This document shows positions 8,610 through 17,221 of a DNA stretch of 64,000 bases, piece by piece (the first letter of the stretch is position 1; each line of letters opens with the position of its first letter). Position numbers and translations under genes: made by a program. Location: positions 1,426,001 to 1,490,000 of the forward strand of contig NZ_QHKL01000002.1 in NCBI RefSeq assembly GCF_003947415.1. The letters are read 5' to 3'. The notes beneath the pieces are model-generated. The model had not been told where the DNA came from. It made no database searches and saw only the letters and a program-made list of their open reading frames with translations. Source of the stretch: Amycolatopsis sp. WAC 01376 (GTDB lineage Bacteria; Actinomycetota; Actinomycetes; Mycobacteriales; Pseudonocardiaceae).

Positions 8610-9523
8610 TGAGCCAGGTGAGCGAGGAACGCGAGGACCGGGTGGAGAACCCGGAACCGGTTCCGGCCACAGCGCCGGATTCCAAAACCGTGCCGGAACC
8701 GGCGCAGAAGGTTTCCCGCGCCGGCCGCAACCTGCCCGCCGCGATCGGGGTCGGGTTGCTGCTGGGGGCGGCGATTGTCACGTCCCTGCTCACCGTCCGC
8801 TTTTTGTTCATCGGCATCATCGCGATCGCGATCGCGGTCGGCACGATCGAGCTGGCCGGGGCACTGAAGCGCGCGGCGGGCATCCGGATCGCGCTGGTCC
8901 CGGTGCTCGTCGGCGGTCAGGCGATGATCTGGCTGGCGTGGCCGTATGGCCGGGAAGGCGCGCTGACTGCGTTCGTGCTGACGGTGCTCGTCTGCCTGCT
9001 GTGGCGGTTGCCCGGCGGGGCGGACGGCTATCTGCGCGACATCAGCGCGTCTGTTTTCGCCGTCGCGTACATCCCGCTTTTCGGTGCCTTCGCCGCGATG
9101 CTCGTCCCGCCGGAGGACGGCGTCGGCCGGGTGCTGGCGTTCATGATCGGCGTCGTCGCTTCGGATACCGGCGGCTACATCGCCGGTGTACTGGGCGGCA
9201 AGCATCCGATGGCGCCCAGCATCAGCCCGAAGAAGACCTGGGAAGGTTTCGCCGGTTCGCTCGTGGCCGGTGTGGTCGCCGGCGCGCTGACCCTGAGCCT
9301 GCTGCTCGACGGCCATGCCTGGCAGGGTGTGCTGTTCGGCGCGGCGATCGTGTGCACGGCGACGCTGGGCGATCTCGTCGAGTCCCTGATCAAACGTGAT
9401 CTCGGGGTCAAGGACATGGGGAACATGCTGCCGGGGCACGGCGGGCTGATGGACCGCCTCGACTCGTTGCTCCCCTCGGCCGTCGTCTCCTGGTTGCTGC
9501 TCTCGGCGTTCGTCCCCGTTTAG
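8609..9523 (+). CDS. cdsA: Phosphatidate cytidylyltransferase
   Basis: Makes CDP-diacylglycerol from phosphatidate and CTP for phospholipid synthesis at the membrane. The 304-residue product has a polar N-terminal 45 residues, then about eight membrane segments, and the CDS signature SISPKKTWEGFAGSLVAG with GDLVESLIKRDLGVKDMGNMLPGHGGLMDRLDSLL near the C-terminus. It is coupled to frr by TGATG. The next gene on this strand begins 46 bases later and is unrelated, so the core operon probably ends here. Confidence 0.96.
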   Translation: MSQVSEEREDRVENPEPVPATAPDSKTVPEPAQKVSRAGRNLPAAIGVGLLLGAAIVTSLLTVRFLFIGIIAIAIAVGTIELAGALKRAAGIRIALVPVLVGGQAMIWLAWPYGREGALTAFVLTVLVCLLWRLPGGADGYLRDISASVFAVAYIPLFGAFAAMLVPPEDGVGRVLAFMIGVVASDTGGYIAGVLGGKHPMAPSISPKKTWEGFAGSLVAGVVAGALTLSLLLDGHAWQGVLFGAAIVCTATLGDLVESLIKRDLGVKDMGNMLPGHGGLMDRLDSLLPSAVVSWLLLSAFVPV

Positions 9524-9569
9524 CCGAAACGCAGGTGACAAGCCCGTAGCGCTGGGCCAAGGTCGGAGT

Positions 9570-11117
9570 ATGCGCACTCAACGGATGAGTAAGCGACTTC
9601 TGGCCATGGCACTGAGCGTGGTGACGCTCGGCGCCCTGACGACGACCGCGGCGGAAGCGGGCACGAGCCCGGTCGTCCGCACGGATTCCGGCCCCGTTCG
9701 CGGCGTGAGTACCGGCGAATACCGGAGTTTCCAAGGCATTCCGTTCGCCGCACCGCCGGTGGGCGACCTGCGCTGGGCGCCGCCGCGGAGCCCCGAGCCG
9801 TGGACCGCCGTGCGGGACGCGACCGAACCGGGGCCTCGATGCGCGCAGGGAGCCGGCCTCGGTTCGCCGGCGAGCGACGCCGAGGATTGCCTGTACCTCA
9901 ACGTGATCAGCCCGGCGGGGCCGTCGCGCAAACCGCGTCCGGTGATGGTCTGGGTGCACGGTGGCAGCTTCACCTCCGGCGCGGGCAGCGACTACGACTT
10001 CAAGCGCATGGCCCTCGGCGGGGACGTCGTGGTGGTGACCGTGAACTACCGGCTGGGTGTGTTCGGCTTCTTCGGGCATCCGGAACTCGGCCGCGATTCC
10101 GGTGCTTTCGGCTTCCAGGACCAGCAGGCCGCCCTTCGCTGGGTGCAGCGCAACGCGCGTGCCTTCGGCGGAGATCCCCGGAACGTCACGTTGTTCGGCG
10201 AATCCGCCGGTGCGATGAGCACTTGCGCCCAGTTGGCCTCTCCTTCGGCCGCGGGGCTGTTCCACCGCGCGATCATCCAAAGCGGCCCGTGCACGCTGAC
10301 CTGGCCCGACGGCGGGTTCTTCCCCAGCGTGCCCGCAGGCTCGCCGTACCTGCCCCGCGCCGACGTCGAAGCGATAGGTGCCGAAGGGGCCGGGAAACTC
10401 GGCTGCGCCGACGTCGCCTGCATGCGGCGGCTTCCGGCCAAGGATCTGGTGAACCAGCCGATCGGGACCCCCGCGTTCGGCACCGGTCTGCTGCCCGAAC
10501 ATCCCGCCGACGCGCTGAAAGCGGGGCACTTCGCCCGCGTCCCGGTGCTGACGGGGGTCACCAGGGACGAGGCGAGACTGTTCGTCTCCATGTTCCCGGG
10601 GCAGCCGTTCACCGAGGAGCATTACCAAGAGCTGCTGCGGACCGCGTTCAAGGAGAAGGCGCCGCTCGTCGCCGCCCGGTACCCGTCGGCGAAGCACGGC
10701 GGCCCGGCGATGGCGTTCGCGGACGCGATGACCGACCGGATCTGGGGTTGCCCGCAGGTGGGGACCGAGCGGTTGTTGCGCGAGCGCACGCGTACCTTCG
10801 GTTACGAGTTCGCCGACCGGGACGCTCCGCCGCTTTTCCCCGCTCCGCCGGGAATGCGTTCCGGCGCCGCGCATGGATCCGAATTAGCTTATTTGTCTGA
10901 TTTGGCTGGCTTTCCGGCGAAATTGACGCCCGCGCAGCAGGAACTCGCGGCGCAAATGATTCAGTACTGGACCGCGTTCGCGCGCACCGGGAATCCGAAC
11001 GGTGGGGAACTGCCGAAGTGGCGTCCCTCGCCGCGGACGCAGTCGCTGGCGCCGGGCCGGATCGGCCCGGTCGACCTCGTGGCCGTGCACGACTGCGGGT
11101 TCTGGGCGGGACTCTGA
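9570..11117 (+). CDS. Secreted type-B carboxylesterase/lipase
   Basis: Serine esterase of the carboxylesterase type-B family; the natural substrate is unknown. The 515-residue product has a signal peptide (RLLAMALSVVTLGALTTTAAEA), the SEDCLYLNV-like box (AEDCLYLNVISP), the oxyanion loop MVWVHGGSF and the nucleophile elbow GESAG with S212. An alternative ATG five codons in (9585) also fits a signal peptide. One TTA leucine codon occurs at 10884-10886 inside a locally AT-rich run, so translation may depend on the rare tRNA-Leu(UUA) that bldA encodes in streptomycetes. It is convergent with the VOC gene across a terminator. Confidence 0.9.
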   Translation: MRTQRMSKRLLAMALSVVTLGALTTTAAEAGTSPVVRTDSGPVRGVSTGEYRSFQGIPFAAPPVGDLRWAPPRSPEPWTAVRDATEPGPRCAQGAGLGSPASDAEDCLYLNVISPAGPSRKPRPVMVWVHGGSFTSGAGSDYDFKRMALGGDVVVVTVNYRLGVFGFFGHPELGRDSGAFGFQDQQAALRWVQRNARAFGGDPRNVTLFGESAGAMSTCAQLASPSAAGLFHRAIIQSGPCTLTWPDGGFFPSVPAGSPYLPRADVEAIGAEGAGKLGCADVACMRRLPAKDLVNQPIGTPAFGTGLLPEHPADALKAGHFARVPVLTGVTRDEARLFVSMFPGQPFTEEHYQELLRTAFKEKAPLVAARYPSAKHGGPAMAFADAMTDRIWGCPQVGTERLLRERTRTFGYEFADRDAPPLFPAPPGMRSGAAHGSELAYLSDLAGFPAKLTPAQQELAAQMIQYWTAFARTGNPNGGELPKWRPSPRTQSLAPGRIGPVDLVAVHDCGFWAGL

Positions 11118-11120
11118 CGA

Positions 11121-11153
11121 AAGAGCCGGGGTGACGTCGTCGCCCCGGCTCTT
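11121..11153. terminator. Bidirectional terminator between convergent genes
   Basis: Perfect 11-bp inverted repeat AAGAGCCGGGG...CCCCGGCTCTT with an 11-base loop, four bases after the esterase stop and five bases before the VOC stop. It serves both strands. Confidence 0.85.
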
Positions 11154-11157
11154 CGTT

Positions 11158-12003
11158 TCAGTCGTCGTACGGATCGTCGACTTCGGCGGTGCCCCAGCCC
11201 TCGGTGGCCCGGGAGTGGTCGATCACCGCGAACACCGAACCGTCCGGGTCGGCGAGGATCGCCATCCTGCCGTACGGGGTGTCGTAGGGCTGGACCACGA
11301 CGGCGCCGCCGAGCATCAGGGCCTGCCCCGCCGCGGCGTCCGCGCCGCGCGCCGGATCCAGTCCGAGGTAGACCATCCAGTGCGGGGGCGTGTCCGGCCG
11401 GTATTCCGAACCCATCACGTACCGGTACAGCACCGGTTCGTGCTCGATGAGCCATTCGGCGTAGTCGAGCGACGCGCCATCGCCGATCTGGTGGCTGGTG
11501 TAGTCGAAGAGGCGGCAGTAGAAATGATCCGCTGCCGCGCCGTCGTGGGTGTTGAGATCCGCGCCGCTGAAGGTGTTGGGCACCCCGGTCGCGAACTGCC
11601 AGGTGGCGGGCGGCTCCCAGAAGACGACGTGTGCGCCGCACGCGTCGATGGCGTGGATGATGTTGCCGCGATGGGGAATCGCCATCGGGCCGAGCGTGAC
11701 CCGGCCGCCGAGACTGTCGACCCATTCGGCGGCCGCGGCCGCCTGGGAAACCGAGATGTGCACGCTCCAGCCGGTCGGCCCGTCCGTGCCCGCGCGGTAC
11801 AGACCACCGGTGGGAACGCCGTTCAGTGTCGCGATCGAGTACCGGCCGGTCGGCGTCGCCGGATCACGCTGGACGGTGAACTCCCAGTCGAAAAGCCCGC
11901 TGTAGAAGGCTTGTGCGGCCGCTTCGTCTCTGCACGCGAGCTCGATCCAGCACGGGATTCCTGAAGGGATGACGGAAGTTTGGGCGGCCGAGCCGAGCGA
12001 CAT
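11158..12003 (-). CDS. Two-domain VOC (glyoxalase/bleomycin-resistance fold) protein
   Basis: 281-residue soluble protein with two vicinal-oxygen-chelate domains. The first (about 16-130) begins IPCWIELACRDEAAAQAFYSGLFDWEF, and the second (about 145-265) carries FYCRLFDYTSH and ends with MAILADPDGSVFAVID. Such two-domain proteins include metal-dependent dioxygenases, lyases and drug-binding proteins; nothing here points to the substrate. The start ATG at 12003 has GGGAGAA upstream on its strand. Confidence 0.87.
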   Translation of the reverse strand: MSLGSAAQTSVIPSGIPCWIELACRDEAAAQAFYSGLFDWEFTVQRDPATPTGRYSIATLNGVPTGGLYRAGTDGPTGWSVHISVSQAAAAAEWVDSLGGRVTLGPMAIPHRGNIIHAIDACGAHVVFWEPPATWQFATGVPNTFSGADLNTHDGAAADHFYCRLFDYTSHQIGDGASLDYAEWLIEHEPVLYRYVMGSEYRPDTPPHWMVYLGLDPARGADAAAGQALMLGGAVVVQPYDTPYGRMAILADPDGSVFAVIDHSRATEGWGTAEVDDPYDD

Positions 12004-12119
12004 GCGGTTCTCCCTTTCCGGTGGGAGTAAAGTCTAGTCGCTGACCGCATTGTTTCCGTTAAAGATTTCGACCCGGATGAGCATGGAACCCAGCCCGGTG
12101 TCCCGTCGTTGGAGCTTCC

Positions 12120-12965
12120 GTGCGCTGGTTTCCCCGAGCTGTCTCCTCCCGCCGCCGCGGCGACGAGGTGTTGCCGAGTCCGAACATCTGGTACTACCAA
12201 AAGGCCTACGAGGTCGAGAACCGCGCGCAGGACGTCGACGACGAGATCTGGCGCGTCCTCGCCGGGTGTCGCGACTGGTCCGGTGAGGACGTCCTCGACA
12301 TCGGCTGCGGTGACGGGTTCCATCTGCCGCGGTTCGCCGCGACGGCGCGGTCGGTGATCGGGATCGAACCCCATGAGCCACTCGTGCGCGACGCGCGGAA
12401 CCGGGCGGGGGAACTGCCGAACGTCGAGGTGCGGCAAGGTCGTGCGCAGCGGCTTCCCTTGCCGGACGCGGCTTTCGACGTCGTCCATGCGCGCACCGCG
12501 TACTTCTTCGGCCCTGGTTGTGAACCTGGTCTTCGCGAAGCGGAGCGCGTGCTGCGGCCTGGCGGGACCTTGATGATCGTGGATCTCGATGTGGCGAGCG
12601 AGCCCTACGGACGCTGGATGCGGCTGGATCTGCCGCGGTACGACCCGCCCGGGGTCGAGAAGTTCTTCGACCGTCAGGGTTTCGACTGCCGCAAGGTGCC
12701 GACGCGGTGGCTGTTCGAGGACGCCGCCGCGATGGAAGCCGTGCTGAAGATCGAGTTCAGCGCCCCGGTCGCGGAGAAGGCGATCGCGGAGATCCGGCGT
12801 CTCAACGAGGTCTCGTCAGCTGCCGGGGAAAAGCGGATGACGCTGCCGGTGGGCTATCGCGTGCACACGCGCACCAAGCCCACCGGCCTCGTCGTACCAG
12901 GTCACTCCGCGTCCTCGGCGGACGCCTCCGGAGTACCGTCCTCGGCCTCGCCGAGGATGCCGTAG
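12120..12965 (+). CDS. Class I SAM-dependent methyltransferase
   Basis: 281-residue methyltransferase of unknown substrate. Motif I is VLDIGCGDGFHLPRF (about residues 60-75), followed by IGIEPHEP (motif II), DAAFDVVHARTAYFFGPG (motif IV) and a downstream EAERVLRPGGTLMIVDLD. The start is GTG 12120, preceded by GGAG at about seven bases; no ATG fits as well. The last 21 codons overlap the 3' end of the convergent padR gene by 64 bases, so the C-terminus (Ser/Ala/Pro-rich) may be poorly constrained. Confidence 0.85.
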   Translation: MRWFPRAVSSRRRGDEVLPSPNIWYYQKAYEVENRAQDVDDEIWRVLAGCRDWSGEDVLDIGCGDGFHLPRFAATARSVIGIEPHEPLVRDARNRAGELPNVEVRQGRAQRLPLPDAAFDVVHARTAYFFGPGCEPGLREAERVLRPGGTLMIVDLDVASEPYGRWMRLDLPRYDPPGVEKFFDRQGFDCRKVPTRWLFEDAAAMEAVLKIEFSAPVAEKAIAEIRRLNEVSSAAGEKRMTLPVGYRVHTRTKPTGLVVPGHSASSADASGVPSSASPRMP

Positions 12966-13522
12966 ATCGTCCGGCGTGCCTCGTTGAGCACGTCGACGGT
13001 GCGGGCCTGCTGGCTTTCGCTGCCGGCGTGCATGACCTGCGCGACCGCCGCGGCCAGGGTCGCGGCCGCCTTGCGCAGGTTCACCTCGGCCGGGTCGACG
13101 TCGTGGGCGATCTGCTCCCACGGCGGGACGGCGTCCTGCTGCTCGGCCGCGGCGCGGCCGGAATCAGTGAGTTCGAACAGCTTCTTGCCGCTCTCGTCCT
13201 TGCTGATCACCAGGCCTTCGTCGGCCAACATCTGCAGGGTCGGGTAGACGGAGCCGGGGCTCGGCTTCCAGAAGCCGCCGCTGCGCTCGCCGATCTCGCG
13301 GATGATCTCGTACCCGTGCCTCGGCTGCTCGGAAAGCAGCGCGAGGATCGCGGCGCGGACGTCACCGCGTTTGCCGCGCCTGCCGCCGGGGCCGCCGCGA
13401 CGGCCGTGCCGGTGCCGATGTCCCGGCCCGCCCGGCCCCGGGGCGAAGTCGCCGAAGCCGCCGCGTGCCCAAGGCCCGAAGGCGGGACGGCCGTGTTCTG
13501 GAGGGAAAGGTCGTCGTCGCAT
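12902..13522 (-). CDS. PadR-family transcriptional regulator
   Basis: 206-residue regulator. It has a long Gly/His/Arg-rich N-terminal arm (residues 1-50; GHRHRHGRRGGPGGRRGKRG could bind metal or DNA), a PadR winged helix (RGDVRAAILALLSEQPRHGYEIIREIGERS...GSVYPTLQMLADEGLV) and a C-terminal helical dimerisation region (about 120-190). The ATG at 13522 has AGAGGA eight bases upstream. It is divergent from rlmN. A palindrome, CGATATATCG, sits on the likely promoter, which suggests autorepression. The inducer is unknown. Confidence 0.88.
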   Translation of the reverse strand: MRRRPFPPEHGRPAFGPWARGGFGDFAPGPGGPGHRHRHGRRGGPGGRRGKRGDVRAAILALLSEQPRHGYEIIREIGERSGGFWKPSPGSVYPTLQMLADEGLVISKDESGKKLFELTDSGRAAAEQQDAVPPWEQIAHDVDPAEVNLRKAAATLAAAVAQVMHAGSESQQARTVDVLNEARRTIYGILGEAEDGTPEASAEDAE

Positions 13523-13560
13523 GATGTGAATCCTCTCTACGTACTGTTCCGACATGTTTA

Positions 13561-13592
13561 CGATATATCGGAACCAGTCGTATCGACAACCC
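13561..13592 (-). promoter_or_regulatory. padR promoter with operator-like palindromes
   Basis: On the minus strand TTGTCG (-35) and TATCGT (-10) are separated by 18 bases. The -10 overlaps the perfect palindrome CGATATATCG (13561-13570), and the -35 overlaps GTCGATACGAC (GTCG-N3-CGAC). Both fit the dyad-rich operators of PadR proteins; binding is inferred. Confidence 0.5.
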
Positions 13593-13687
13593 TTCTGGTG
13601 TGAGTTGGGTCTCAGAGGCTTGTGTGGATGCGGTGAACCGGGGCGGCTCGGGTGCGTCGAAGGTGGACATGGGACAATGGTTGAGCT

Positions 13688-14794
13688 ATGACTGCCCTCC
13701 CTCTCGTCTTCGACGCGCCCAAGCGCGGCCTTCCGCCGCGCCACCTCGCCGACCTCACCGCCGCCGAGCGGGCCGCCGCCGTCGCCGAGCTGGGTGAGAA
13801 GCCGTTCCGTGCGAAGCAGTTGTCGAACCACTACTTCTCGCGGCTCACGGTGAACCCCGAGGAGATGACCGACATCCCGGCGGCGTCGCGGGAGAAGCTC
13901 GTCGCCGATCTGATGCCGCCGCTGCTCACCGAGATCAAGGCGCTCGCCTGCGACGACGGCACCACCCGCAAGACCCTGTGGCGCGCGCACGACGGGACGC
14001 TCTTGGAGAGCGTGCTGATGCGCTACCCGGATCGCGCGACCCTGTGCATCTCGAGCCAGGCGGGCTGCGGCATGGCGTGCCCGTTCTGCGCGACCGGGCA
14101 GGGCGGCCTCGACCGGAACCTCTCGACCGCGGAGATCGTCGACCAGGTCCGCGCCGCCGCCGCCGTGATGCGCGACGGACTGATGACCGGCGGCCCCGGC
14201 CGTCTGTCGAACATCGTCTTCATGGGCATGGGCGAGCCGCTGGCGAACTACAAGCGGGTGGTCGCGGCGGTCCGGCGGATCACGGATCCCTCGCCGGAGG
14301 GGCTCGGGATCGGCCAGCGTTCGGTGACGGTGTCGACGGTGGGCCTCGCCCCGGCGATCCGCAAACTCGCGGACGAGAAGATGCAGGTGCGGCTGGCGGT
14401 TTCGCTGCACACGCCGGACGACGAGTTGCGGGACACGCTGGTGCCGGTCAACGAGCGCTGGTCGGTGGACGAGGTGCTGTCCGCCGCCCGGTACTACGCG
14501 GACACCTCCGGACGGCGGGTGTCGATCGAGTACGCGTTGATCCGGGACATCAACGATCAGCCTTGGCGGGCCGAGCTGCTCGCGAAGCGGCTTCGCCAGC
14601 ACCTGGGACAATTGGTCCATGTGAACGTGATCCCGTTGAACCCGACCCCGGGTTCGAAGTGGGACGCCTCGCCGAAGCCGGTGGAGCGGGAGTTCGTCCG
14701 GCTGGTGAACGCGGGCGGAGTGGCGTGCACGGTGCGTGACACGCGTGGCCAGGAGATCGCGGCGGCCTGCGGTCAGCTCGCCGCCGAGAACTGA
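13688..14794 (+). CDS. rlmN: Dual-specificity 23S rRNA/tRNA adenine-C2 methyltransferase RlmN
   Basis: Radical-SAM enzyme that methylates C2 of A2503 in 23S rRNA and A37 of some tRNAs. The 368-residue product has an N-terminal RNA-binding region ([16 protein letters not shown]) and the radical-SAM CxxxCxxC cluster C127/C131/C134 in [11 protein letters not shown]. The [14 protein letters not shown] stretch follows, and the C-terminal [15 protein letters not shown] carries a catalytic cysteine. Weak -10-like GACAAT lies upstream of ATG 13688. It belongs to the core cluster that in mycobacteria runs cdsA-rlmN. Confidence 0.97.
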   Translation: MTALPLVFDAPKRGLPPRHLADLTAAERAAAVAELGEKPFRAKQLSNHYFSRLTVNPEEMTDIPAASREKLVADLMPPLLTEIKALACDDGTTRKTLWRAHDGTLLESVLMRYPDRATLCISSQAGCGMACPFCATGQGGLDRNLSTAEIVDQVRAAAAVMRDGLMTGGPGRLSNIVFMGMGEPLANYKRVVAAVRRITDPSPEGLGIGQRSVTVSTVGLAPAIRKLADEKMQVRLAVSLHTPDDELRDTLVPVNERWSVDEVLSAARYYADTSGRRVSIEYALIRDINDQPWRAELLAKRLRQHLGQLVHVNVIPLNPTPGSKWDASPKPVEREFVRLVNAGGVACTVRDTRGQEIAAACGQLAAEN

Positions 14795-14823
14795 GTTTTC
14801 CTTTCAGTGATGGAGAAACTGTC

Positions 14824-15099
14824 GTGATGTATGCCCCCAGCCTGTTGGACCCGGCTGCGGAGGAGCTGAAGCTCGCGGATGTGATCGGCCATGGCGCGAC
14901 CGGTGTCGCGCGCGAGGCCAGGACGCTGCTCGGCGATCGGTTCAGCTCGGTGACCTTCACCTACGTCCTGATGCGGGCGTTCGAGGTGGAGTACATGGCG
15001 GCGCGGGACGCTTCGCGGTGGCACGAGTTCCACGGCGGGCCGTACGCGCTTTCGGATGCCGACCTCGAAGCCTTGCTGGCGCCCTGGCTCGGCCGCTGA
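14824..15099 (+). CDS. Small conserved-looking protein, function unknown
   Basis: 91-residue acidic protein that I do not recognise. It starts GTG at 14824 (GGAGAAA eight bases upstream); ATG 14827 is next. It is mostly helical by composition, has no signal peptide or membrane segment, and ends LSDADLEALLAPWLGR. The central part FSSVTFTYVLMRAFEVEYMAARDASRWHEF is rich in aromatics. It lies 29 bases after rlmN on the same strand, so it may be co-transcribed. Confidence 0.65.
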   Translation: MMYAPSLLDPAAEELKLADVIGHGATGVAREARTLLGDRFSSVTFTYVLMRAFEVEYMAARDASRWHEFHGGPYALSDADLEALLAPWLGR

Positions 15100-15121
15100 C
15101 CGATCAGTCCACTGTGGACGA

Positions 15122-15706
15122 TCAGCTCGATTCGTGCACGGTGGGCCGGTAAACGAGCTCCTGGACGCGCCCGTCGAACGTCCGGCTCTCGAGCAGTTCG
15201 AGGTCGAAGTCGGCCGCGCCCCGGAAGAGCGAGCCGGCACCCGTTTTCCCGGTGATCACCGGGAAAACGGTCACCTGGAGGCGGTCTACAAGACCGGCGG
15301 CCATCAACGCCCGGTTCATCGCCAGGCTGCCGTGCGAGCGCAACGGCACGTCGGACTCCTTCTTGAGCCGGGCGACGACGTCGACGGCGTCACCGCTCAC
15401 GAGCGTCGCGTCCGGCCAGTCCAGCGGTTCCCGCAGCTTGGTCGACACCACCGTCGCCGGAAGGTGCTTCATCCGGGTGACCCACGGGTCCAGTGCCTCG
15501 GTCGCCACGACGTCCGCGCTCAGCATCTCCATGTTCGCGCGGAACGTGGTGGCGCCGAACACCATCCGCTGCCGCTCGGAGTACAGGCCGAGGCGGTGTT
15601 CGAGGAACTCGGGGCCCTGCTTGCCCCAGTAGCCGCCCCAATCGCCGGTGGTGGAGCCGTAGCCGTCGAGGGTGGAAAAGACGTCGAACGTGTAAGTCGC
15701 GGTCAT
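15122..15706 (-). CDS. RibD C-terminal/dihydrofolate-reductase-like reductase
   Basis: 194-residue NADPH-type reductase of the RibD_C/DHFR superfamily (YyaP/YwjB-like). It opens TATYTFDVFSTLDGYGSTTGDWGGYWGK, has MVFGATTFRANMEML and KHLPATVVST, and ends with a SHGSLAMNRALMAAGLVDRLQVTVFPVITGKTG segment that places the cofactor loop. It is not a classical folA by sequence, and the substrate is unknown. The ATG at 15706 is chosen for AAGGAG seven bases upstream. It is convergent with the 91-residue gene, with a GTCCACTGTGGAC palindrome between them. Confidence 0.85.
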   Translation of the reverse strand: MTATYTFDVFSTLDGYGSTTGDWGGYWGKQGPEFLEHRLGLYSERQRMVFGATTFRANMEMLSADVVATEALDPWVTRMKHLPATVVSTKLREPLDWPDATLVSGDAVDVVARLKKESDVPLRSHGSLAMNRALMAAGLVDRLQVTVFPVITGKTGAGSLFRGAADFDLELLESRTFDGRVQELVYRPTVHESS

Positions 15707-15814
15707 GATGCTCCTTCGATGGTGTCTCTTACTTTGGCGACGAACGGGCCCGGCGGTTTTCGACATCGCCGCGAAAAAACCTGCCGGGCGTCGTCGAAGT
15801 GACAGGATGCGGAC

Positions 15815-16264
15815 GTGTACAGCCTGCAAGCCGTCATCGTCACCGAGTCCGCACGCGATGAGCTGCTCGATTCGATCCAGGGAGCGCGCCTCGTCGCGCT
15901 CGGACAGCACCTGTCACTGCTGCCGTTGACCGAAGTGCTGGTCGACGCCGGAGTGCCCGCCTTCGGCGAATTCTGGACCGCGCCCGCGGGCTTCGATCGG
16001 CTTCTCGCCGAGTGCTCCCGGCGCGGTGCCGTGGCGTACGTCGAAGCCGAGTACTTCGGCGGCACCGGGACGCAGTCCGTACAGGTGTGGGACGGCGGCG
16101 AGACAGTCCTCGGGCCGCTGCATTCGGCTGAGGACGACTCCGGCGGCAGTCCGATTTCTCAGGCGCTTCGGTGGCTCGGCGTGGTCAAAGGCGATCACTT
16201 CGACGAGTTCGACGCCGTCGGGCTCGGCAGGCACCGCTACACGGGAGACTGGGTCCTCACTTAG
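15815..16264 (+). CDS. Hypothetical protein
   Basis: 149-residue soluble protein that I do not recognise. It begins YSLQAVIVTESARDELLDSIQGARLVALGQHLSLLPLTEVLVDAG, contains a Gly-rich AEYFGGTGTQSVQVWDGGETVLGPLH and ends HRYTGDWVLT. There is no signal peptide or membrane segment. The start is GTG 15815: the hexamer CAGGAT (15803-15808) ends six bases before it and no RBS is present, so the mRNA is probably leaderless. Confidence 0.7.
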   Translation: MYSLQAVIVTESARDELLDSIQGARLVALGQHLSLLPLTEVLVDAGVPAFGEFWTAPAGFDRLLAECSRRGAVAYVEAEYFGGTGTQSVQVWDGGETVLGPLHSAEDDSGGSPISQALRWLGVVKGDHFDEFDAVGLGRHRYTGDWVLT

Positions 16265-16351
16265 GCGCACTGGGCCGGACGGACCAGTCACCCGGCGTTC
16301 TTCGCCTTCGGCCGTGACACTCGGTTGAAGACACCGAAGGAGGTGGACCGG

Positions 16352-17167
16352 ATGTCCGCGACCGAAGCGAGACAGGTGCGCCACAACAAGGCCGTCCAGT
16401 TGCTCGGACGGATCGGGATGGGTTGCTACGGCCTGGTGTACCTGCTCATCGGGTACCTGGCGGTGCGGGTCGCCGTCGACGGTGGCGGCCAGGAGGCCGA
16501 CGGACGGGGCGCGATCACCGAGGTCGGTTCGACCCCGGTGGGCGGCGTGCTGTTGTGGATTCTGGCGGCGGGGCTGGTGGCATACGGCCTGTGGCAGGCG
16601 CTGCTGGCCGCGGTCGGCTACACCTGGATCGGCAAGCAGCGGACCCGCACCGTCAAGCGGGTGACGTCCGGAGTCCGTTGCCTGGTGGGGATCTCGCTGG
16701 GCGTCTACGCGGCCCGGGTCGCCGCGGGCGCGGGGCAGCAGGGCAGCGGTGACCAGAAGCAGCAGGAGTTCACCGCGCGGTTGCTGGCGTTGCCCGCCGG
16801 GCCATTGCTGGTGACCGTGGTGGCCGTCATCGTGTTCGGCGTCGCGGTGGGTTCGGTGGTGAAGGGCGTACGCCGGACCTTCGAGCAGGATCTCGACCTC
16901 TCGCGGCTCCCGTCGGGTACCCGGCGGTGGGTGGAGCGGCTCGGGAGGATCGGTTATGTGGCAAGGGGTGTCGTGTTCGGCATGGTCGCGGTGCTGGTGG
17001 GATACGCGGCGCTGACGCACGACGCGTCTCGTTCCGGTGGGCTCGACGCGGCCCTGCGGACCTTGGCGGCCCAGCCGTTCGGCGCGGTGCTGCTCATCGT
17101 GGTGGCCATCGGGGTCGCGGCTTTCGGCGCGTACTGCCTCGGGGCGGCACGGGCGCAACGGGGCTGA
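16352..17167 (+). CDS. DUF1206 integral membrane protein
   Basis: 271-residue membrane protein with six predicted segments arranged as three repeats of a two-helix unit, each starting with an R-IG-x-x-Y/G-x-x-Y/V-G motif (LLGRIGMGCYGLVYLLIGYLA; VTSGVRCLVGISLGVYAA; LGRIGYVARGVVFGMVAVLVG). This pattern defines DUF1206, whose function is unknown. ATG 16352 is chosen over an upstream TTG because AAGGAGG lies eight bases before it. It ends at a terminator shared with the convergent gene. Confidence 0.85.
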   Translation: MSATEARQVRHNKAVQLLGRIGMGCYGLVYLLIGYLAVRVAVDGGGQEADGRGAITEVGSTPVGGVLLWILAAGLVAYGLWQALLAAVGYTWIGKQRTRTVKRVTSGVRCLVGISLGVYAARVAAGAGQQGSGDQKQQEFTARLLALPAGPLLVTVVAVIVFGVAVGSVVKGVRRTFEQDLDLSRLPSGTRRWVERLGRIGYVARGVVFGMVAVLVGYAALTHDASRSGGLDAALRTLAAQPFGAVLLIVVAIGVAAFGAYCLGAARAQRG

Positions 17168-17179
17168 GAACCGGCCTTT

Positions 17180-17212
17180 CCCGCCTCGGCCCGGACAAGG
17201 AACCGAGGCGGG
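17180..17212. terminator. Bidirectional terminator
   Basis: Perfect 10-bp arms CCCGCCTCGG/CCGAGGCGGG with a 13-base loop, between the DUF1206 stop and the stop of the convergent monooxygenase-like gene. Confidence 0.8.
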
Positions 17213-17221
17213 AGAAGGAAT

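Noticed and set aside
12902..14620. Extension of padR far upstream into rlmN on the minus strand
   Set aside because: The PadR domain starts near 13370 with a good RBS at 13522; the upstream part is the complement of rlmN.
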